Shown: piece after piece, positions 47,871 to 57,914 of the stretch
How positions within the stretch are numbered: the first letter of the stretch is position 1
Layout: each line of letters begins with the position of its first letter
Source: Paragorgia papillata
Taxonomy: Eukaryota > Cnidaria > Anthozoa > Scleralcyonacea > Coralliidae
Assembly (NCBI GenBank): GCA_035771165.1
Contig: JAWNZC010000035.1
Location: forward strand, 504,838 to 568,837
Direction of reading: 5' to 3'
Length of the DNA: 64,000 nucleotides
Made by a program: the position numbers and the translations under genes
Notes under the pieces: model-generated
Told to the model about the DNA's origin: nothing
Databases searched by the model: none
The model's input: only the letters and a program-made list of their open reading frames with translations

Positions 47871-49397
47871 ATGGACGGCCAATTCTATTATCCGGAGGAA
47901 CTAACCGACGAAGATGATATATTAAATGCTACGGAGACAGAGTACATTAGAGAAAAAAAGCAAGCCATTTTAAAACGCCGGGCAAACCTCGCAACAACGT
48001 CAGCAATGTCGCTAGCACTTGAGCAACAACAAGAAAACGAAGACGACGTTTTCACAATATTTATTTGTGAACAACAGTCTAAAAACACAGTGAATAAAAC
48101 TAAAGGCGATGTTAACAACTTTAGACGATTCTGTTCAAGTCAAACCGAAACAAGAGAGTTACAAGACATACCTGTTAAGGAGTTGAATACACTTTTGTGC
48201 AAGTTTTTCATGACAGCGGTAAAGCAAAACGGCGACCAATACGAGCCCGATACTTTAACGTCCATACAAAGAAGCCTTCAGCGAAAGCTTCAAGAGGTTG
48301 GTGCACCTCATAACATATTGAAAGGCAACGAGTTTCAACGTTCTCGTGAGGTTTTGATAGCAAAACGAAAGAATCTAGTATCCCAAGGCAAAGGAAACAA
48401 GCCCAACGCAACCAGAGCAATAACAGATGACGAAGAACAAAAGTTATTTGCTGTCGGATATTTCGGCGACAATGAGCCATTGACTCTGCAGCGAACCCTT
48501 TGGTGGGTGTTATCCATGCACTTTGGATTTCGGGCCAGAGATGAGAGTCATAAACTACGTTGGGGCGATGTTAAGTTGACGAAAGACCCAGAAACCGGCG
48601 ACGAAACACTTGCTTGGTTAACTGAACGTGGTACAAAGACCCGAACTGGGAAAGAAAATGGCCACAGACGAGCATTCACTCCAACAGCACAAGCCAATAA
48701 TACAGTGAAATGTCCTGTTCAGTTGTACAAGAAATTCAGATCCCGCAGGCCTGCTGAAATGAATCAAGACGATTCCCCGTTTTACTTGGCTATCAACCAC
48801 AATCGTGCTCCCAACAGTGAAGTTTGGTACAAAAAATGTCCTCTGGGAAAAAATTTGATAGGCAAGTTTCTCAGCAAAGCTGTTGAATGTGGCCATCTCA
48901 GTGGAGTCAAGAAAATAGCCAACCATTCCGTGAGAAAAACGTCCATAGGAAGACTCCTTGATGCAAATTGTCCTGAGACTTTCGTGGCACAACTCAGTGG
49001 TCACAAAAGCTTGAACAGCCTCAGTCACTATAAAGTTCCGTCAGCCAAGCATCAGAGAGCCATGTCCAATGTTCTGGGTGGTGTACAAGAAAACCAGTCC
49101 ATCCTTGCCAGCAGTAGAGCCTCTACAAGTTATCAAGATCAGCCATACAATGAGCAGTTGCAGCCATCTCTACTCAGCGCGTCAACTCAGTTCAGAAGTG
49201 AGCAACGGCCCGACAGTACACTCCAACTTGTTTCGCTCCCAGTGTTATCACAGAGCATTCAGTCAGCTCAACTTGCAGTTAATCCTTTCAATTTCCACTC
49301 GTCCTTGCCATCATCCTCCTCGTGCAATGAGTCGTCTCTTCCAGTTAAACGGCAACGAAGAGCGTATTTCCTTGACTCTGATAGTGATGGCGAGTAA
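47871..49397 (+). CDS. intact Crypton-like tyrosine recombinase
   Basis: 508 aa without interruption. N-terminal region is acidic (MDGQFYYPEELTDEDDIL) with a helical stretch, then a SAM-like DNA-binding-type segment (NNFRRFCSSQTETRELQDIP; KQNGDQYEPDTLTSIQRSLQ). The catalytic domain has R221 in FGFRARDE, the pair H352/R355 in NHSVRK, H378 in LSGHKS and nucleophile Y387 in SLSHYKV. The C-terminal tail is Ser/Gln-rich and ends in a basic cluster (VKRQRRAYF) followed by SDSDGE. This residue set and order match eukaryotic Crypton/KIAA1958-type recombinases, expected to excise and integrate circular DNA without a DDE transposase. It has no intron, unlike the related copy at 40.8 kb. It is flanked by the hairpin at 47770 and the palindrome at 49828, probably its own element nested in the larger transposon. 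Intactness suggests recent activity or selection. Confidence 0.88.
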   Translation: MDGQFYYPEELTDEDDILNATETEYIREKKQAILKRRANLATTSAMSLALEQQQENEDDVFTIFICEQQSKNTVNKTKGDVNNFRRFCSSQTETRELQDIPVKELNTLLCKFFMTAVKQNGDQYEPDTLTSIQRSLQRKLQEVGAPHNILKGNEFQRSREVLIAKRKNLVSQGKGNKPNATRAITDDEEQKLFAVGYFGDNEPLTLQRTLWWVLSMHFGFRARDESHKLRWGDVKLTKDPETGDETLAWLTERGTKTRTGKENGHRRAFTPTAQANNTVKCPVQLYKKFRSRRPAEMNQDDSPFYLAINHNRAPNSEVWYKKCPLGKNLIGKFLSKAVECGHLSGVKKIANHSVRKTSIGRLLDANCPETFVAQLSGHKSLNSLSHYKVPSAKHQRAMSNVLGGVQENQSILASSRASTSYQDQPYNEQLQPSLLSASTQFRSEQRPDSTLQLVSLPVLSQSIQSAQLAVNPFNFHSSLPSSSSCNESSLPVKRQRRAYFLDSDSDGE

Positions 49398-49827
49398 CTG
49401 ATTGACACAAGTACTTTTTATAATTTGTAATCTATATAAATCAGTAATTTTAATATCTCCGTGAAGAGATCCATAGAGTTATCCAGCTTCGATTAAAATA
49501 AGCCCGTTGGCCGTTTCTCGTTTAATACGTCGTTCTGCATATAGCATTTGACTGGCTTCAGGCTTCTGCCTACTTCTATCCAATCAGATCATTGGAAGCC
49601 GGTAAATGCTCGAGTTGTTTACTATTAAATATGTTTAAAAAAAATTCTTAAGAATTATATTCTTTTCAAAATGTTTTCCCTTTTGGTTGTTTTGTTGTCA
49701 ATTATATCGAATCGCGACTATGAGACCGCTCAGCCTCCGCTTGCGCTGACGTGCAGGAAGACGTACTGTAGACGATACTGTTTTCTCTAAATTATTTCTC
49801 GTTGTTGTGGAGACATATAATAAATTC

Positions 49828-49976
49828 CTTATTAACCTCACAAGCTCGGTCCGTACGGGAAAATATTTTGCTTTCGATCTTTTGAGTACAGACCTCGCCC
49901 TTCGGGCTCGGTCTGTACTCAAAAGATCTCAAGCAAAATATTTTCCCATACGGACCTCGCGCCTCGGTTAATAAGT
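49828..49976. repeat. long palindrome downstream of the intact recombinase
   Basis: Arms of about 65 bp (CTTATTAACC, GGTCCGTACGGGAAAATATT, GATCTTTTGAGTACAGACC) pair across a centre CTCGCCCTTCGGGCTCGG (about 49893-49910). The word GTCCGTAC matches the short hairpin arm at 47772. It starts about 430 bp after the stop codon. Confidence 0.88.
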
Positions 49977-51175
49977 ACTTAATATATTGTTGTATAGTAT
50001 GTGTCACGCCTTTTTTTAGCAACTCTGGCACAAACAAAATTGTCTTAAAATTACACAAGATTTACAATAACGATTTTAAAAGATATAAAAACACAAAAGT
50101 GATGTACGAATGTTCAAAATTGAGTGAGATTGAAAGGGATTCTAAATCAATATATTGATTCAATTTCTACGAGAACTTGCAATTTCATAATTGAACCAAT
50201 GTACAGTTTTAATCTCAACGTTTGCAGCTCAGAATTTGAATACGAGACAATTTCAGCAAAAAATAGCGTGACACAGTTTTAAATATACTGTTTAAACATA
50301 CTGTAGCATTTAAATGGCAAGAACATCAGTTTGGAATTCAGCCATAAACGCTGAATATTTCGTTCCTCTAAAAACATTGTCTTTTAGCTGCAAGGCTAGA
50401 TCTTGCAAAAAAAACAGAATTCCTGACATATTGTCAGGATAGCGAACGTCGAAGACATAATAAGCGCAGATCAAATCAATCAAAGCTTCAACCAAATCAA
50501 CACTGGTCTCAAATACAGATACATCTTATCCCGAAATGAAGGTTTGTAAAATCTCGCACTTTGTACCAATGCAAACAATTTTGAATTGTACCAATTTGTC
50601 TTTAAACAAAGCGTCTGGCTTGGTAGATGGCTGTAAAATGAGATAAAAAAGAATGTGTCAAAATGCAACCCAACTCTGGTCTATACCACAAACATTATTA
50701 CAAAGTACTTTATCTAGATCATTTTCTTTTGTGAAATACATGTTGATGTGTACTCTCACTTTACATTACTTACATCCTTAAATTTAATAACATTTGAGGC
50801 CTTTCTTTGGCTGTTCTTCTCAACAATGCTGACCGCCTGTACCACATCCACACTTGTTATTTCTGTTTCAATATGAAGAAGCTTTTTGATATTTTTTGGA
50901 GATTATCAACACTTTTTTGTTTGGTATATCCTGGAACAAGTCTTTCCATTTCTTTCTGTACCTGAAAAACAAATTGTTAAGATTTAAATAAAGGTGAATA
51001 ACAAATGGTTATATATACTGTTATTCTCTGGAAGAGTATCGCCAACAAGCATGGGAGAGTAAAAAAACAGATGGTTTTGGGCACCTGGCAGTAAAAGTGA
51101 CACAGAAATAACCTAACAGCAAGCTGCAACTGAGATTAAACTGAAGTTCAATGGTTGAACAAATGCTAAACTTTG

Positions 51176-51655
51176 TTAAAGTGCCTATGAAACGAAAATT
51201 AAGTTTGTCTTGTTTGAAAGAACATTTAAAATGATAGAGTAACATCTCTTGCAGTTTTTCGTTTCCTTGCTTCGTTGTTGAGATATTTCAGTTTGTTTGA
51301 AATGTAAATTAAACAAGTTGGTTGATGTCACATGTGCATAATGAGTTATCAGAGAAGGTTATATATCTTGGCTATTATCAAACATAATCACTTGAAAATT
51401 GTACATGTTTGGCGTTGTGAGAGAAACACACGCACACGCTTCCTTCGAATTAAGTTTGGTTTGATAATAGCAAAGATATATAAACTTCTCTGATAATTCA
51501 TTATGCACTATATGACGTCAAGTTGTTTACTTTACATATCAAACAAACTGAAATATCTCAACAATGAAGGAAACGAAAAACTGCAAAATATGTTACTCTA
51601 TCATTTTAAGTGCTCTTTGAAATAAAACTTAATTTTCATTTCATGTGCACTTTAA
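51176..51655. mobile_element. 480-bp palindromic MITE
   Basis: Long inverted arms: AAAGTGCCTATGAAACGAAA and TGAGATATTTCAGTTTGTTT on the left pair with their complements up to CATGTGCACTTT on the right. The core matches positions 1-165. It lies in an intron of the SAMD3-like gene. Confidence 0.85.
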
Positions 51656-51689
51656 AGTTTTTTTTCTTATCAACATTTGTACCTAGCGG

Positions 51690-51965
51690 TACAGGAGAAG
51701 TAACAATAGGACTCTAGGTCCTTTACAAGGTTATCCTCCTAAGGTCTAGGTGTTGGCTTTACGGAGGGAGGAAAACCGGAGTACCCGGCGAAAAACCCTC
51801 GAAGCACAGGAGAGACCAACTAAACTCTACTCACATGAGCCTCAAGCTCGACAATGGGGTCATTCCCAAGCGGTCACCCATCCAAGTACTAACCCTATCC
51901 AACCGGGTGAACTATTGGTGAGAGGCAGCACCCTAACAGCACACGCCACCCATGCTCCCAATAAT
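51690..51965 (-). mobile_element. SINE-like element with a 5S rRNA-like internal region
   Basis: On the minus strand, GGTTAGTACTTGGATGGGTG followed by ACCGCTTGGGAATGACC (about 51860-51900) closely resembles the 3' half of 5S rRNA, including the box C region of its RNA polymerase III internal promoter. Downstream on the same strand is GGGTACTCCGGTTTTCCTCC, a block I have seen as a recurring tail-type sequence in marine invertebrate repeats. The 5' half of 5S is not recognisable. A 5S-derived SINE (SINE3 type) fragment is the best reading. Confidence 0.55.
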
Positions 51966-52689
51966 GAGATCCAATAATGAGACAGTAAACAGTGCATACT
52001 TTTAGTCATTGCATTCATTGGCAGCTAGCTTGATCCTCGAGGTTCAAAACTCTGTGACGATGCATGATTGATTGATTTTGAAATCAAATATTTCTGTTAG
52101 GTTACTTTGTGAACAGTACTGTAGAGTATTTATTGGTTGTTAGGAAACACTAAGCATAGTTGTAAAGCACAATTTCATAAGCTCAACTTACATGCTCTGC
52201 TTTACCAAGGTATGGGCACATTTCTAAGATTTCAACGCAGGACTTTGCTTGGTTTTTAATGAAATTTCTCCTTACAACAAAGGTTTCATCAATTAGATTG
52301 GCATAGGTTTTTTGAGCGATGGAACCAATCTGCTATTCCTTCAGCAGCAGGAGATTTCGCATTTGTGCAATCTCATCATCACCAGTGGTGGTAATTTTGG
52401 ATTTCTTGGATGCGGGCACATTGGCAATCTTACTGTCTGATAAGACTTTAGAGTACCGCCTGTGATTCCGGAAAAAATTGGCTTAGTTGCTTTTGGACTG
52501 ATATCTAAAAAGACATAATTATAATTTATTCTACAGTAAAGTATCATATTTGAGTGTTTAACCAATAATACTGTACAGCCAAATACATTACGATCGAGTT
52601 TTAGATGTATTTAATTTTTCCCAACACTAAAAGCAAATAATGTGAAAATAGAGTTACTAAAATACTGAGTTGTTTTATCTGTCAAACAA

Positions 52690-53004
52690 TTTACAGTCAA
52701 ACCAGATGTTCTTACCTGCTTGACATTGCAATATTGACTTGCATGCAAACGGCACACAGCGACTTAGCAAGTTGCTAAATATTCACATTTTAAATATCGA
52801 ATTTCACATAACATGATGTTTACTTAGAGTTAACTGTTCCGACTTTCAATAGAACTTCATATTATGCGAAGTTCGATATTTAGAATGCGAATTATTAGCA
52901 ACTTGCCAGGAAAGCGCCGTGTGTATCGTTTGCAAGTCAACATTGCAATGTTGCTGTCAATATTGCAAGGTCGTGCAGGAAAGAACATCCGGTTTGACTG
53001 TAAT
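52690..53004. mobile_element. MITE with CAGTCAAACC ends and TA flanks
   Basis: TTACAGTCAAACCAGATGTTC on the left is matched by GAACATCCGGTTTGACTGTAA on the right, with inner inverted blocks around ATTGCAATATTGACTTGCA. The TA-CAGT start suggests a Tc1/mariner-related nonautonomous element. Confidence 0.75.
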
Positions 53005-53620
53005 GCAATATTCAACCCTCACAAATAATTATCCAATCAAATGTCTACATTAGTTTGACGTGCCATGCAGTCCAATATATTTTGCAATGTAGGTCTACTA
53101 CATATTGGACAGCAATCTTTGGACAGGTTGCACAACATATATTTTACTTGTCAATCACATGATTATTTGATCCGTATAATAACTTCATTTTCATCCGATA
53201 TGGAAAATATTTAAGTCTCAAAATTTTAATATTAACGACATTTGGTTTCACAAATATTGAATTTTCAACTTAAATATTTCACCATGTCCAGCTTAGATGA
53301 ATCCAATAAGTTATAATATACAACTATTCAGTTAAAACACATCCACAATTAGTAGGCATACCATGCATGTAGGAAACTATTTTTTTCTGGAGATCTGTGG
53401 CATGGAACATAAAGATATCTTATTGCTTATGTAATGCGAGTTTAATGTGAGTGGCTAAAACATTAGCCACTATCAACAATCTTTTTCAACAAAAAAACCC
53501 CTTTAAGTTTAACCTTTTGCTGGCTAGGATATATAAGAGTTCTCTATTTAATGAGTAAAATTGTATGGTGTTAGGCAGAGTAAAACAGTAAAGGGGCCAA
53601 TTTTTGCAGGCAGAAATGGG

Positions 53621-53723
53621 TTAACCCTTTCCCTACTAGAGTTCTTCCCTTGACAATTAAAATTGTTTGCCGTTAGCCAGAGTAAAATACCAAAAGGCCA
53701 CCACAGTAGGGAAAGGGTTAAGG
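53621..53723. mobile_element. 100-bp MITE with TTAACCCTTTCCC ends
   Basis: TTAACCCTTTCCCTACT on the left and AGTAGGGAAAGGGTTAA on the right. TTAA at both ends followed by CCC is the pattern of piggyBac-type nonautonomous elements. The interior is noncoding. Confidence 0.65.
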
Positions 53724-54439
53724 CAAAATTAATATATTTAAAAAATATTGCATAAAAAAATTGTAAATAAATAAAAAATAAATAAAATAAATAATATAAA
53801 AAAATTAAAATTAATAAAAAGAATAAACAAGTTCTTACCCAATAGCTGGATTGCATTGGAATCCTTAAGCTCCGGAAACTTTTCACAAGCTTTCAAAGCC
53901 ATTCTTTTGTAGTCACCTTGCTGTGGATGACTACTGAGCCCAAAATAGAATGTACCAATATCAGCGATGAGCTGTTTTCGCACCGGAAGGACATTGCCAC
54001 CACTTATAACATTTTAAACTCGAATAGAGAACTTCTCAGGAAATGGCAAATGAACTGGGAGACCAGGCAGATTTTTCTTCCCTTCTTCTTCTTGGTCAAT
54101 GTTTGCAAAATTTCTAGGTTCTGGAAAGGTGCCTCAAACTTTCTTTCCATTTTCATTTTTTTTTTTGTGGTGTACTGACACATTGTGAAATGATGTTAGC
54201 ATCTGGAGAATGCGCATCAAACTCAATCTCTCTTTTAACTCTTTTAACTGGTGCAGCACTGCATGAGGTATACTCAAATGCAAGTGGTGTTGACAGACTA
54301 CTGAGAGGAGTACTAAAAACGCTACTTCCATCCCCAAATTAATTGTCAAGATTGATTAAAGGAACCAGATTTCCTATTTCAATATCACTTTCAAACTACA
54401 AAAAAATATAGTGTATTACTGTCGTGGTATTAAAAGCAT

Positions 54440-54705
54440 TCCTTAAAATAATTATTGTTGCAATAATTATATTCCTCAAGTTGAACAATTCATTTGATAA
54501 GATTCATTGACAACTTCTTGTTTTGAATTCTGTTTTGAATTTGATTGGTGTTTGATAAATAATCCTGTTTCTTATACTTATTGGTTGTTTAAAAATCAGC
54601 AATAATTTTCATCAAATGAATTGGTCAAATTCAAAACAGGAAGTTAGCAATAATTTTCATCATATGAATTGGTCAATTTGAGGAATATATTGCAACAATA
54701 TTTTA
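54440..54705. mobile_element. MITE with ATTGTTGCAATA ends
   Basis: ATTGTTGCAATAATTATATT and CCTCAAGTTGAAC on the left pair with GTCAATTTGAGGAATATATT and GCAACAATA on the right; the TTCATTTGAT and ATCAAATGAA words also pair. Noncoding. Confidence 0.7.
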
Positions 54706-55224
54706 GGAACACTTCTAACGACAGTAAAATAGAGAAAGAATAGTAAATGAGATATATACTGTAGGTTACTTATACTGTCAGAGTGCCAAGCAAACAAAAT
54801 GAAAGTATTCTCTCAAACAAGAATCCTTAATGCAGTGTACTATATAGTATCACATTCACTGTCCTCACATGCACTTTGTTTAAGAATAACATGTAATAAA
54901 TTACCTGAATTTGTTTATTTCATTTAATTTGTTTGCATGACATATGCTACATTCCTGAGCTTAACATGCATTAAGTAACAGTTTATAGATGCCTTTCAAA
55001 CAATTTTGTCTTCCGCAAAAGGCAGTTTAGTAACACTAGCTGTCACATGCTTACACTATATCTTATACACAAATATGTATTAGATAAGCATATATATATA
55101 TATATTATATATATATAGTTATAATTAACTTAGTTCAACTTTTATTTTACATGTGAGATCTGATAGTTTGCAGCGCAGCATAGGATCAAATCTGGTACAA
55201 AGTTTTGCAATTGTTCATAGTTTT

Positions 55225-55645
55225 CTCATTTTCAAATCGTTTAGCTACAAAACAAAATACTAAACCAAAAGAAAAAATGTCACTCTTTGTGGATTGTGAG
55301 GCATGACCCTCAATAACTTCAGGTGCTATGTTATGTGACTATGATATTTGTAATATCTTTCCTTTTCACTAGTGGTAAGATTATAAACTTTGCCTTTGTC
55401 AACTGGTGTTGACTTTCCAAAGTCATTAAGAATAACATGAACAGTTTCATTGGATACAGACACTATGGTGGATCATTCGTTAATAAGAGATTGTCAGTTT
55501 TAATGTCATTATGCAAATAACCTGTATTGTGAAGGTATCTAAGTGCATCACAACTCTCTAACGTTAGATTAAACCATGGTAAGGATGCACATTCGTCCTT
55601 TTCTCTGGGAATCTTGTATAGTGAATGATTTTTCACCAACACCAG
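55225..55645 (-). pseudogene. protein kinase domain fragment
   Basis: The minus strand encodes, in order, VISSGVGEKSFTI (possible end of the N-lobe or hinge), LESCDALRYLHNTGYLHNDI with KTDNLLLTND (catalytic loop; the H-R-D is H-N-D, with D, K and N kept), VILNDFGKSTPV (DFG motif), a region matching APE as PEVIEGHASQSTKSDI, and FSFGLVFCFVAKRF (helix F). At least one frameshift and a stop separate catalytic loop and DFG. The DFGKS variant is not that of common tyrosine or serine kinases. It lies in the second intron of the SAMD3-like gene on the same strand, so it may be transposon cargo or an inserted copy. Confidence 0.72.
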
Positions 55646-55660
55646 ATGATATGACTATAA

Positions 55661-55935
55661 AGGATTAATAAAGGTGTAAATTTCTGCAAATTGCTGTCAC
55701 CTGTGTCAAATGTGCCATTTGTCCAGGATGGGTAAGAGATGGGTCATCTCGCCTTAACAGTTAGTGTGCAGAAATACAGCTTTATTTCCCCTTACCGTAT
55801 ATGACCCACAATACTAAATGTATAAATTAATAAAGGCATAAATTCCTGCAAATTGCTGTCACCTGTGTCAAATGTGCCATTTGTCCAGGACGGGTAAGTG
55901 ATGGGTCATCTCGCCTTAACAGCTGGTGAGCAGAA
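55661..55935. repeat. 163-bp tandem duplication
   Basis: A unit with TGCAAATTGCTGTCACCTG, CATTTGTCCAGGA and GGGTCATCTCGCCTTAACAG occurs at 55661-55823 and again from 55824, with few differences. Confidence 0.85.
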
Positions 55936-57399
55936 ATATTATGCAACTCTATTTTTCGTTATACAGTATGTTTGAAATACAGTAACAGTACCATGTCATA
56001 CAGTACATCCAACAAAAAGAACAAACAGTTCAAAAGTACGTTCAATATCTCAGGTTATTACACTACTATTGTATCAATGTTAAAAAAATGAGAGAAACTT
56101 ACCGCATGAATGCCCTGTCGCCCTGACACCGTGAAGCCAAAAAAACTTAAACTTAGTGCGAGGTCTGTACCTGTTAACTTTTTCGTGTCGCTTCTTGAGT
56201 TCTTGACCTTCTTGTTTACACCAGTTGGGCTTTTATTTGTCGTGTTTTTAGATAAACCAGCCAAATGTTCCAGCACATTTCATTGTTCAGAATATTTGAA
56301 TAAAGATACCCAGCTCTCTTTTATTTGTATTCAAATCAACTCAAAAATTTTCTCGCCAAAATGTTTATATATTTTGTAGAAAAAGCGTATTGACCGGTCG
56401 GTCAATACCGTAAAATCCCGACCGCTCAGGAGCCAATCAGCATGCGTCATTTTGCGTACGCACCGGAAATTAAATGGTTCTAGATTCTAAGTACGTTAAC
56501 TTTTAGGTTTTAATATTTCGTGCAAAACCGCCATTTCAACACAAAAGTACGCAAAGTGTTAATACTTTAACTATACAAATATATACTTCACAATAATACG
56601 AGGCTGACCTGTTGCACCATTTGTGTTACGTCCATTTCAGCTGGAATCTGCTGAGCTTCCATACCAAACAAACGTTTTGCCGCGCGTTTCAAAAGCAAAC
56701 GATGGCCGGACTTAGGGAACATTGCCATGAATTCTACTTGGTCTTCTAGCATATACGACAGAGTTTAGTCCATTTATATCATTAACTATAGGAAAGTGAA
56801 ATTAGTAGTTATGCCCCAAAAGCAGACAGGCGCCTTCGACAGTTCGACTTTTGGACTTTGCCACCGCATGGCGGACACAAGACAACAGACAAGAAATAGA
56901 TATACTCACATTCTAAAACCTGACAAACATTTTGAGGAATCTGCTTCATTTTCATGAAGTGAATTAGCTCGTCCGTGTTCATTTTATTGAAATCCATGTC
57001 TAGAACACTATAACTGACTGGCTGAATCCTCGAATATCGTCGTGTACCTTTCTAAAGACTGAAGGAGCCAAGAGGACAAACTTGCATTTTCCGCGCATAA
57101 TATAGTCACAAGGTCAGCCTCAGATCCAGGCCTCCTCACTTTCTTAATGCAGGCTAGCTATTGGTTAATAGCTACACACGCAGCAGAAAATTTCGCTGTA
57201 TTGACTATTATTTAGACCAGATTTTTAATGAATTTTTCAATAAATTTACAATTTACAGATTTACAATATTTGAATATTTACAAAAATATTTTAGTAGCTG
57301 GGGAAGCCTGACAGTCTGCAGCTGAACATTTCAAAATATTTTACACTAGATCAGATTTTTAATAAAATATTTTTAATACATAATGTACACTGCTCGCCC

Positions 57400-57405
57400 T
57401 TCAAA

Positions 57406-57470
<65 letters not shown>
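57400..57470. repeat. AT dinucleotide microsatellite
   Basis: About 58 bp of uninterrupted AT. The surrounding 57.0-57.65 kb is AT-rich and holds no supported gene. Confidence 0.95.
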
Positions 57471-57653
57471 TAAGTTAATTAAAGATGACAATCAATTTCA
57501 ATGATTACACTGCATTTAAGAATAGGATTATATGAAATCAGAGTGTTCCACTGTAATATTATATTCTTACCCCTGGAAGTTTGAATTGTGTTAATTACTA
57601 TTCTCCACACTAGGGCAAGGCTCAAAAAGTATTCATGTGTTAAATGTATCAAT

Positions 57654-57914
57654 AGGGTCATTTAAACCGGAGAGAATAAGTCGCGACTTAATAAGACTTG
57701 TCTTATTTAAGTCGTGAACGCACTCGTATAAATGGTCAATTTGTTCGTGACCAAACTAAGTCGCGACTAAAATAAGAACGGGGTTGAAAGCTAGTCCAAA
57801 ATAAGTCGCGACTTATTAGAAATTGACCGTTGATACGAGTGTGTTCGCGACTTAAATAAGACGGGTCTAAGGGTCTTATTAAGTCGCGACTTATTTTCTC
57901 TCTTTAAATGGCCC
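57654..57914. mobile_element. palindromic MITE rich in AAGTCGCGACTT
   Basis: AGGGTCATTTAAACCGGAGA on the left pairs with TCTCTTTAAATGGCCCT on the right. The 12-bp palindrome AAGTCGCGACTT or close variants occurs several times inside (about 57682, 57768, 57802, 57883). TA lies outside both ends. The stretch from 57915 to 58400 shows nothing recognisable. Confidence 0.75.

Larger units (their letters stand above)
50310..56997 (-). pseudogene. SAMD3-like gene, six exons, decayed
   Basis: Minus strand. Exon 1 (56997-56910) MDFNKMNTDELIHFMKMKQI, donor GTGAGT. Exon 2 (56742-56609) QVEFMAMFPKSGHRLLLKRA; together they form a sterile-alpha-motif-like start. Exon 3 (about 54397-53838) contains PVKRVKREIEFDAHSPDA, stops and a frameshift, then RKQLIADIGTFYFGLSSHPQ and ALKACEKFPELKD. 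Exon 4 (52504-52192) IAQMRNLLLLKE, an in-frame stop, QIGSIAQKTYANLIDETFVV and RRNFIKNQAKSCVEILE. Exon 5 (50961-50774) VQKEMERLVPGYTKQKS, frameshift, TEITSVDVVQAVSIVEKNSQ. Exon 6 (50630-50310) TSVDLVEALIDLICAYYVFD and YPDNMSGILFFLQDLALQLK. The order of conserved blocks matches SAMD3-like proteins, abundant in invertebrate and fish genomes. Function is unknown. Several lesions make it a likely pseudogene. Confidence 0.62.

Noticed and set aside
47888..49028. Minus-strand ORFs of 60-136 aa
   Set aside because: Antisense shadows of the intact recombinase gene.
51860..51905. Functional 5S rRNA gene
   Set aside because: Only the 3' half resembles 5S, with mismatches, and the sequence continues into SINE-like DNA.
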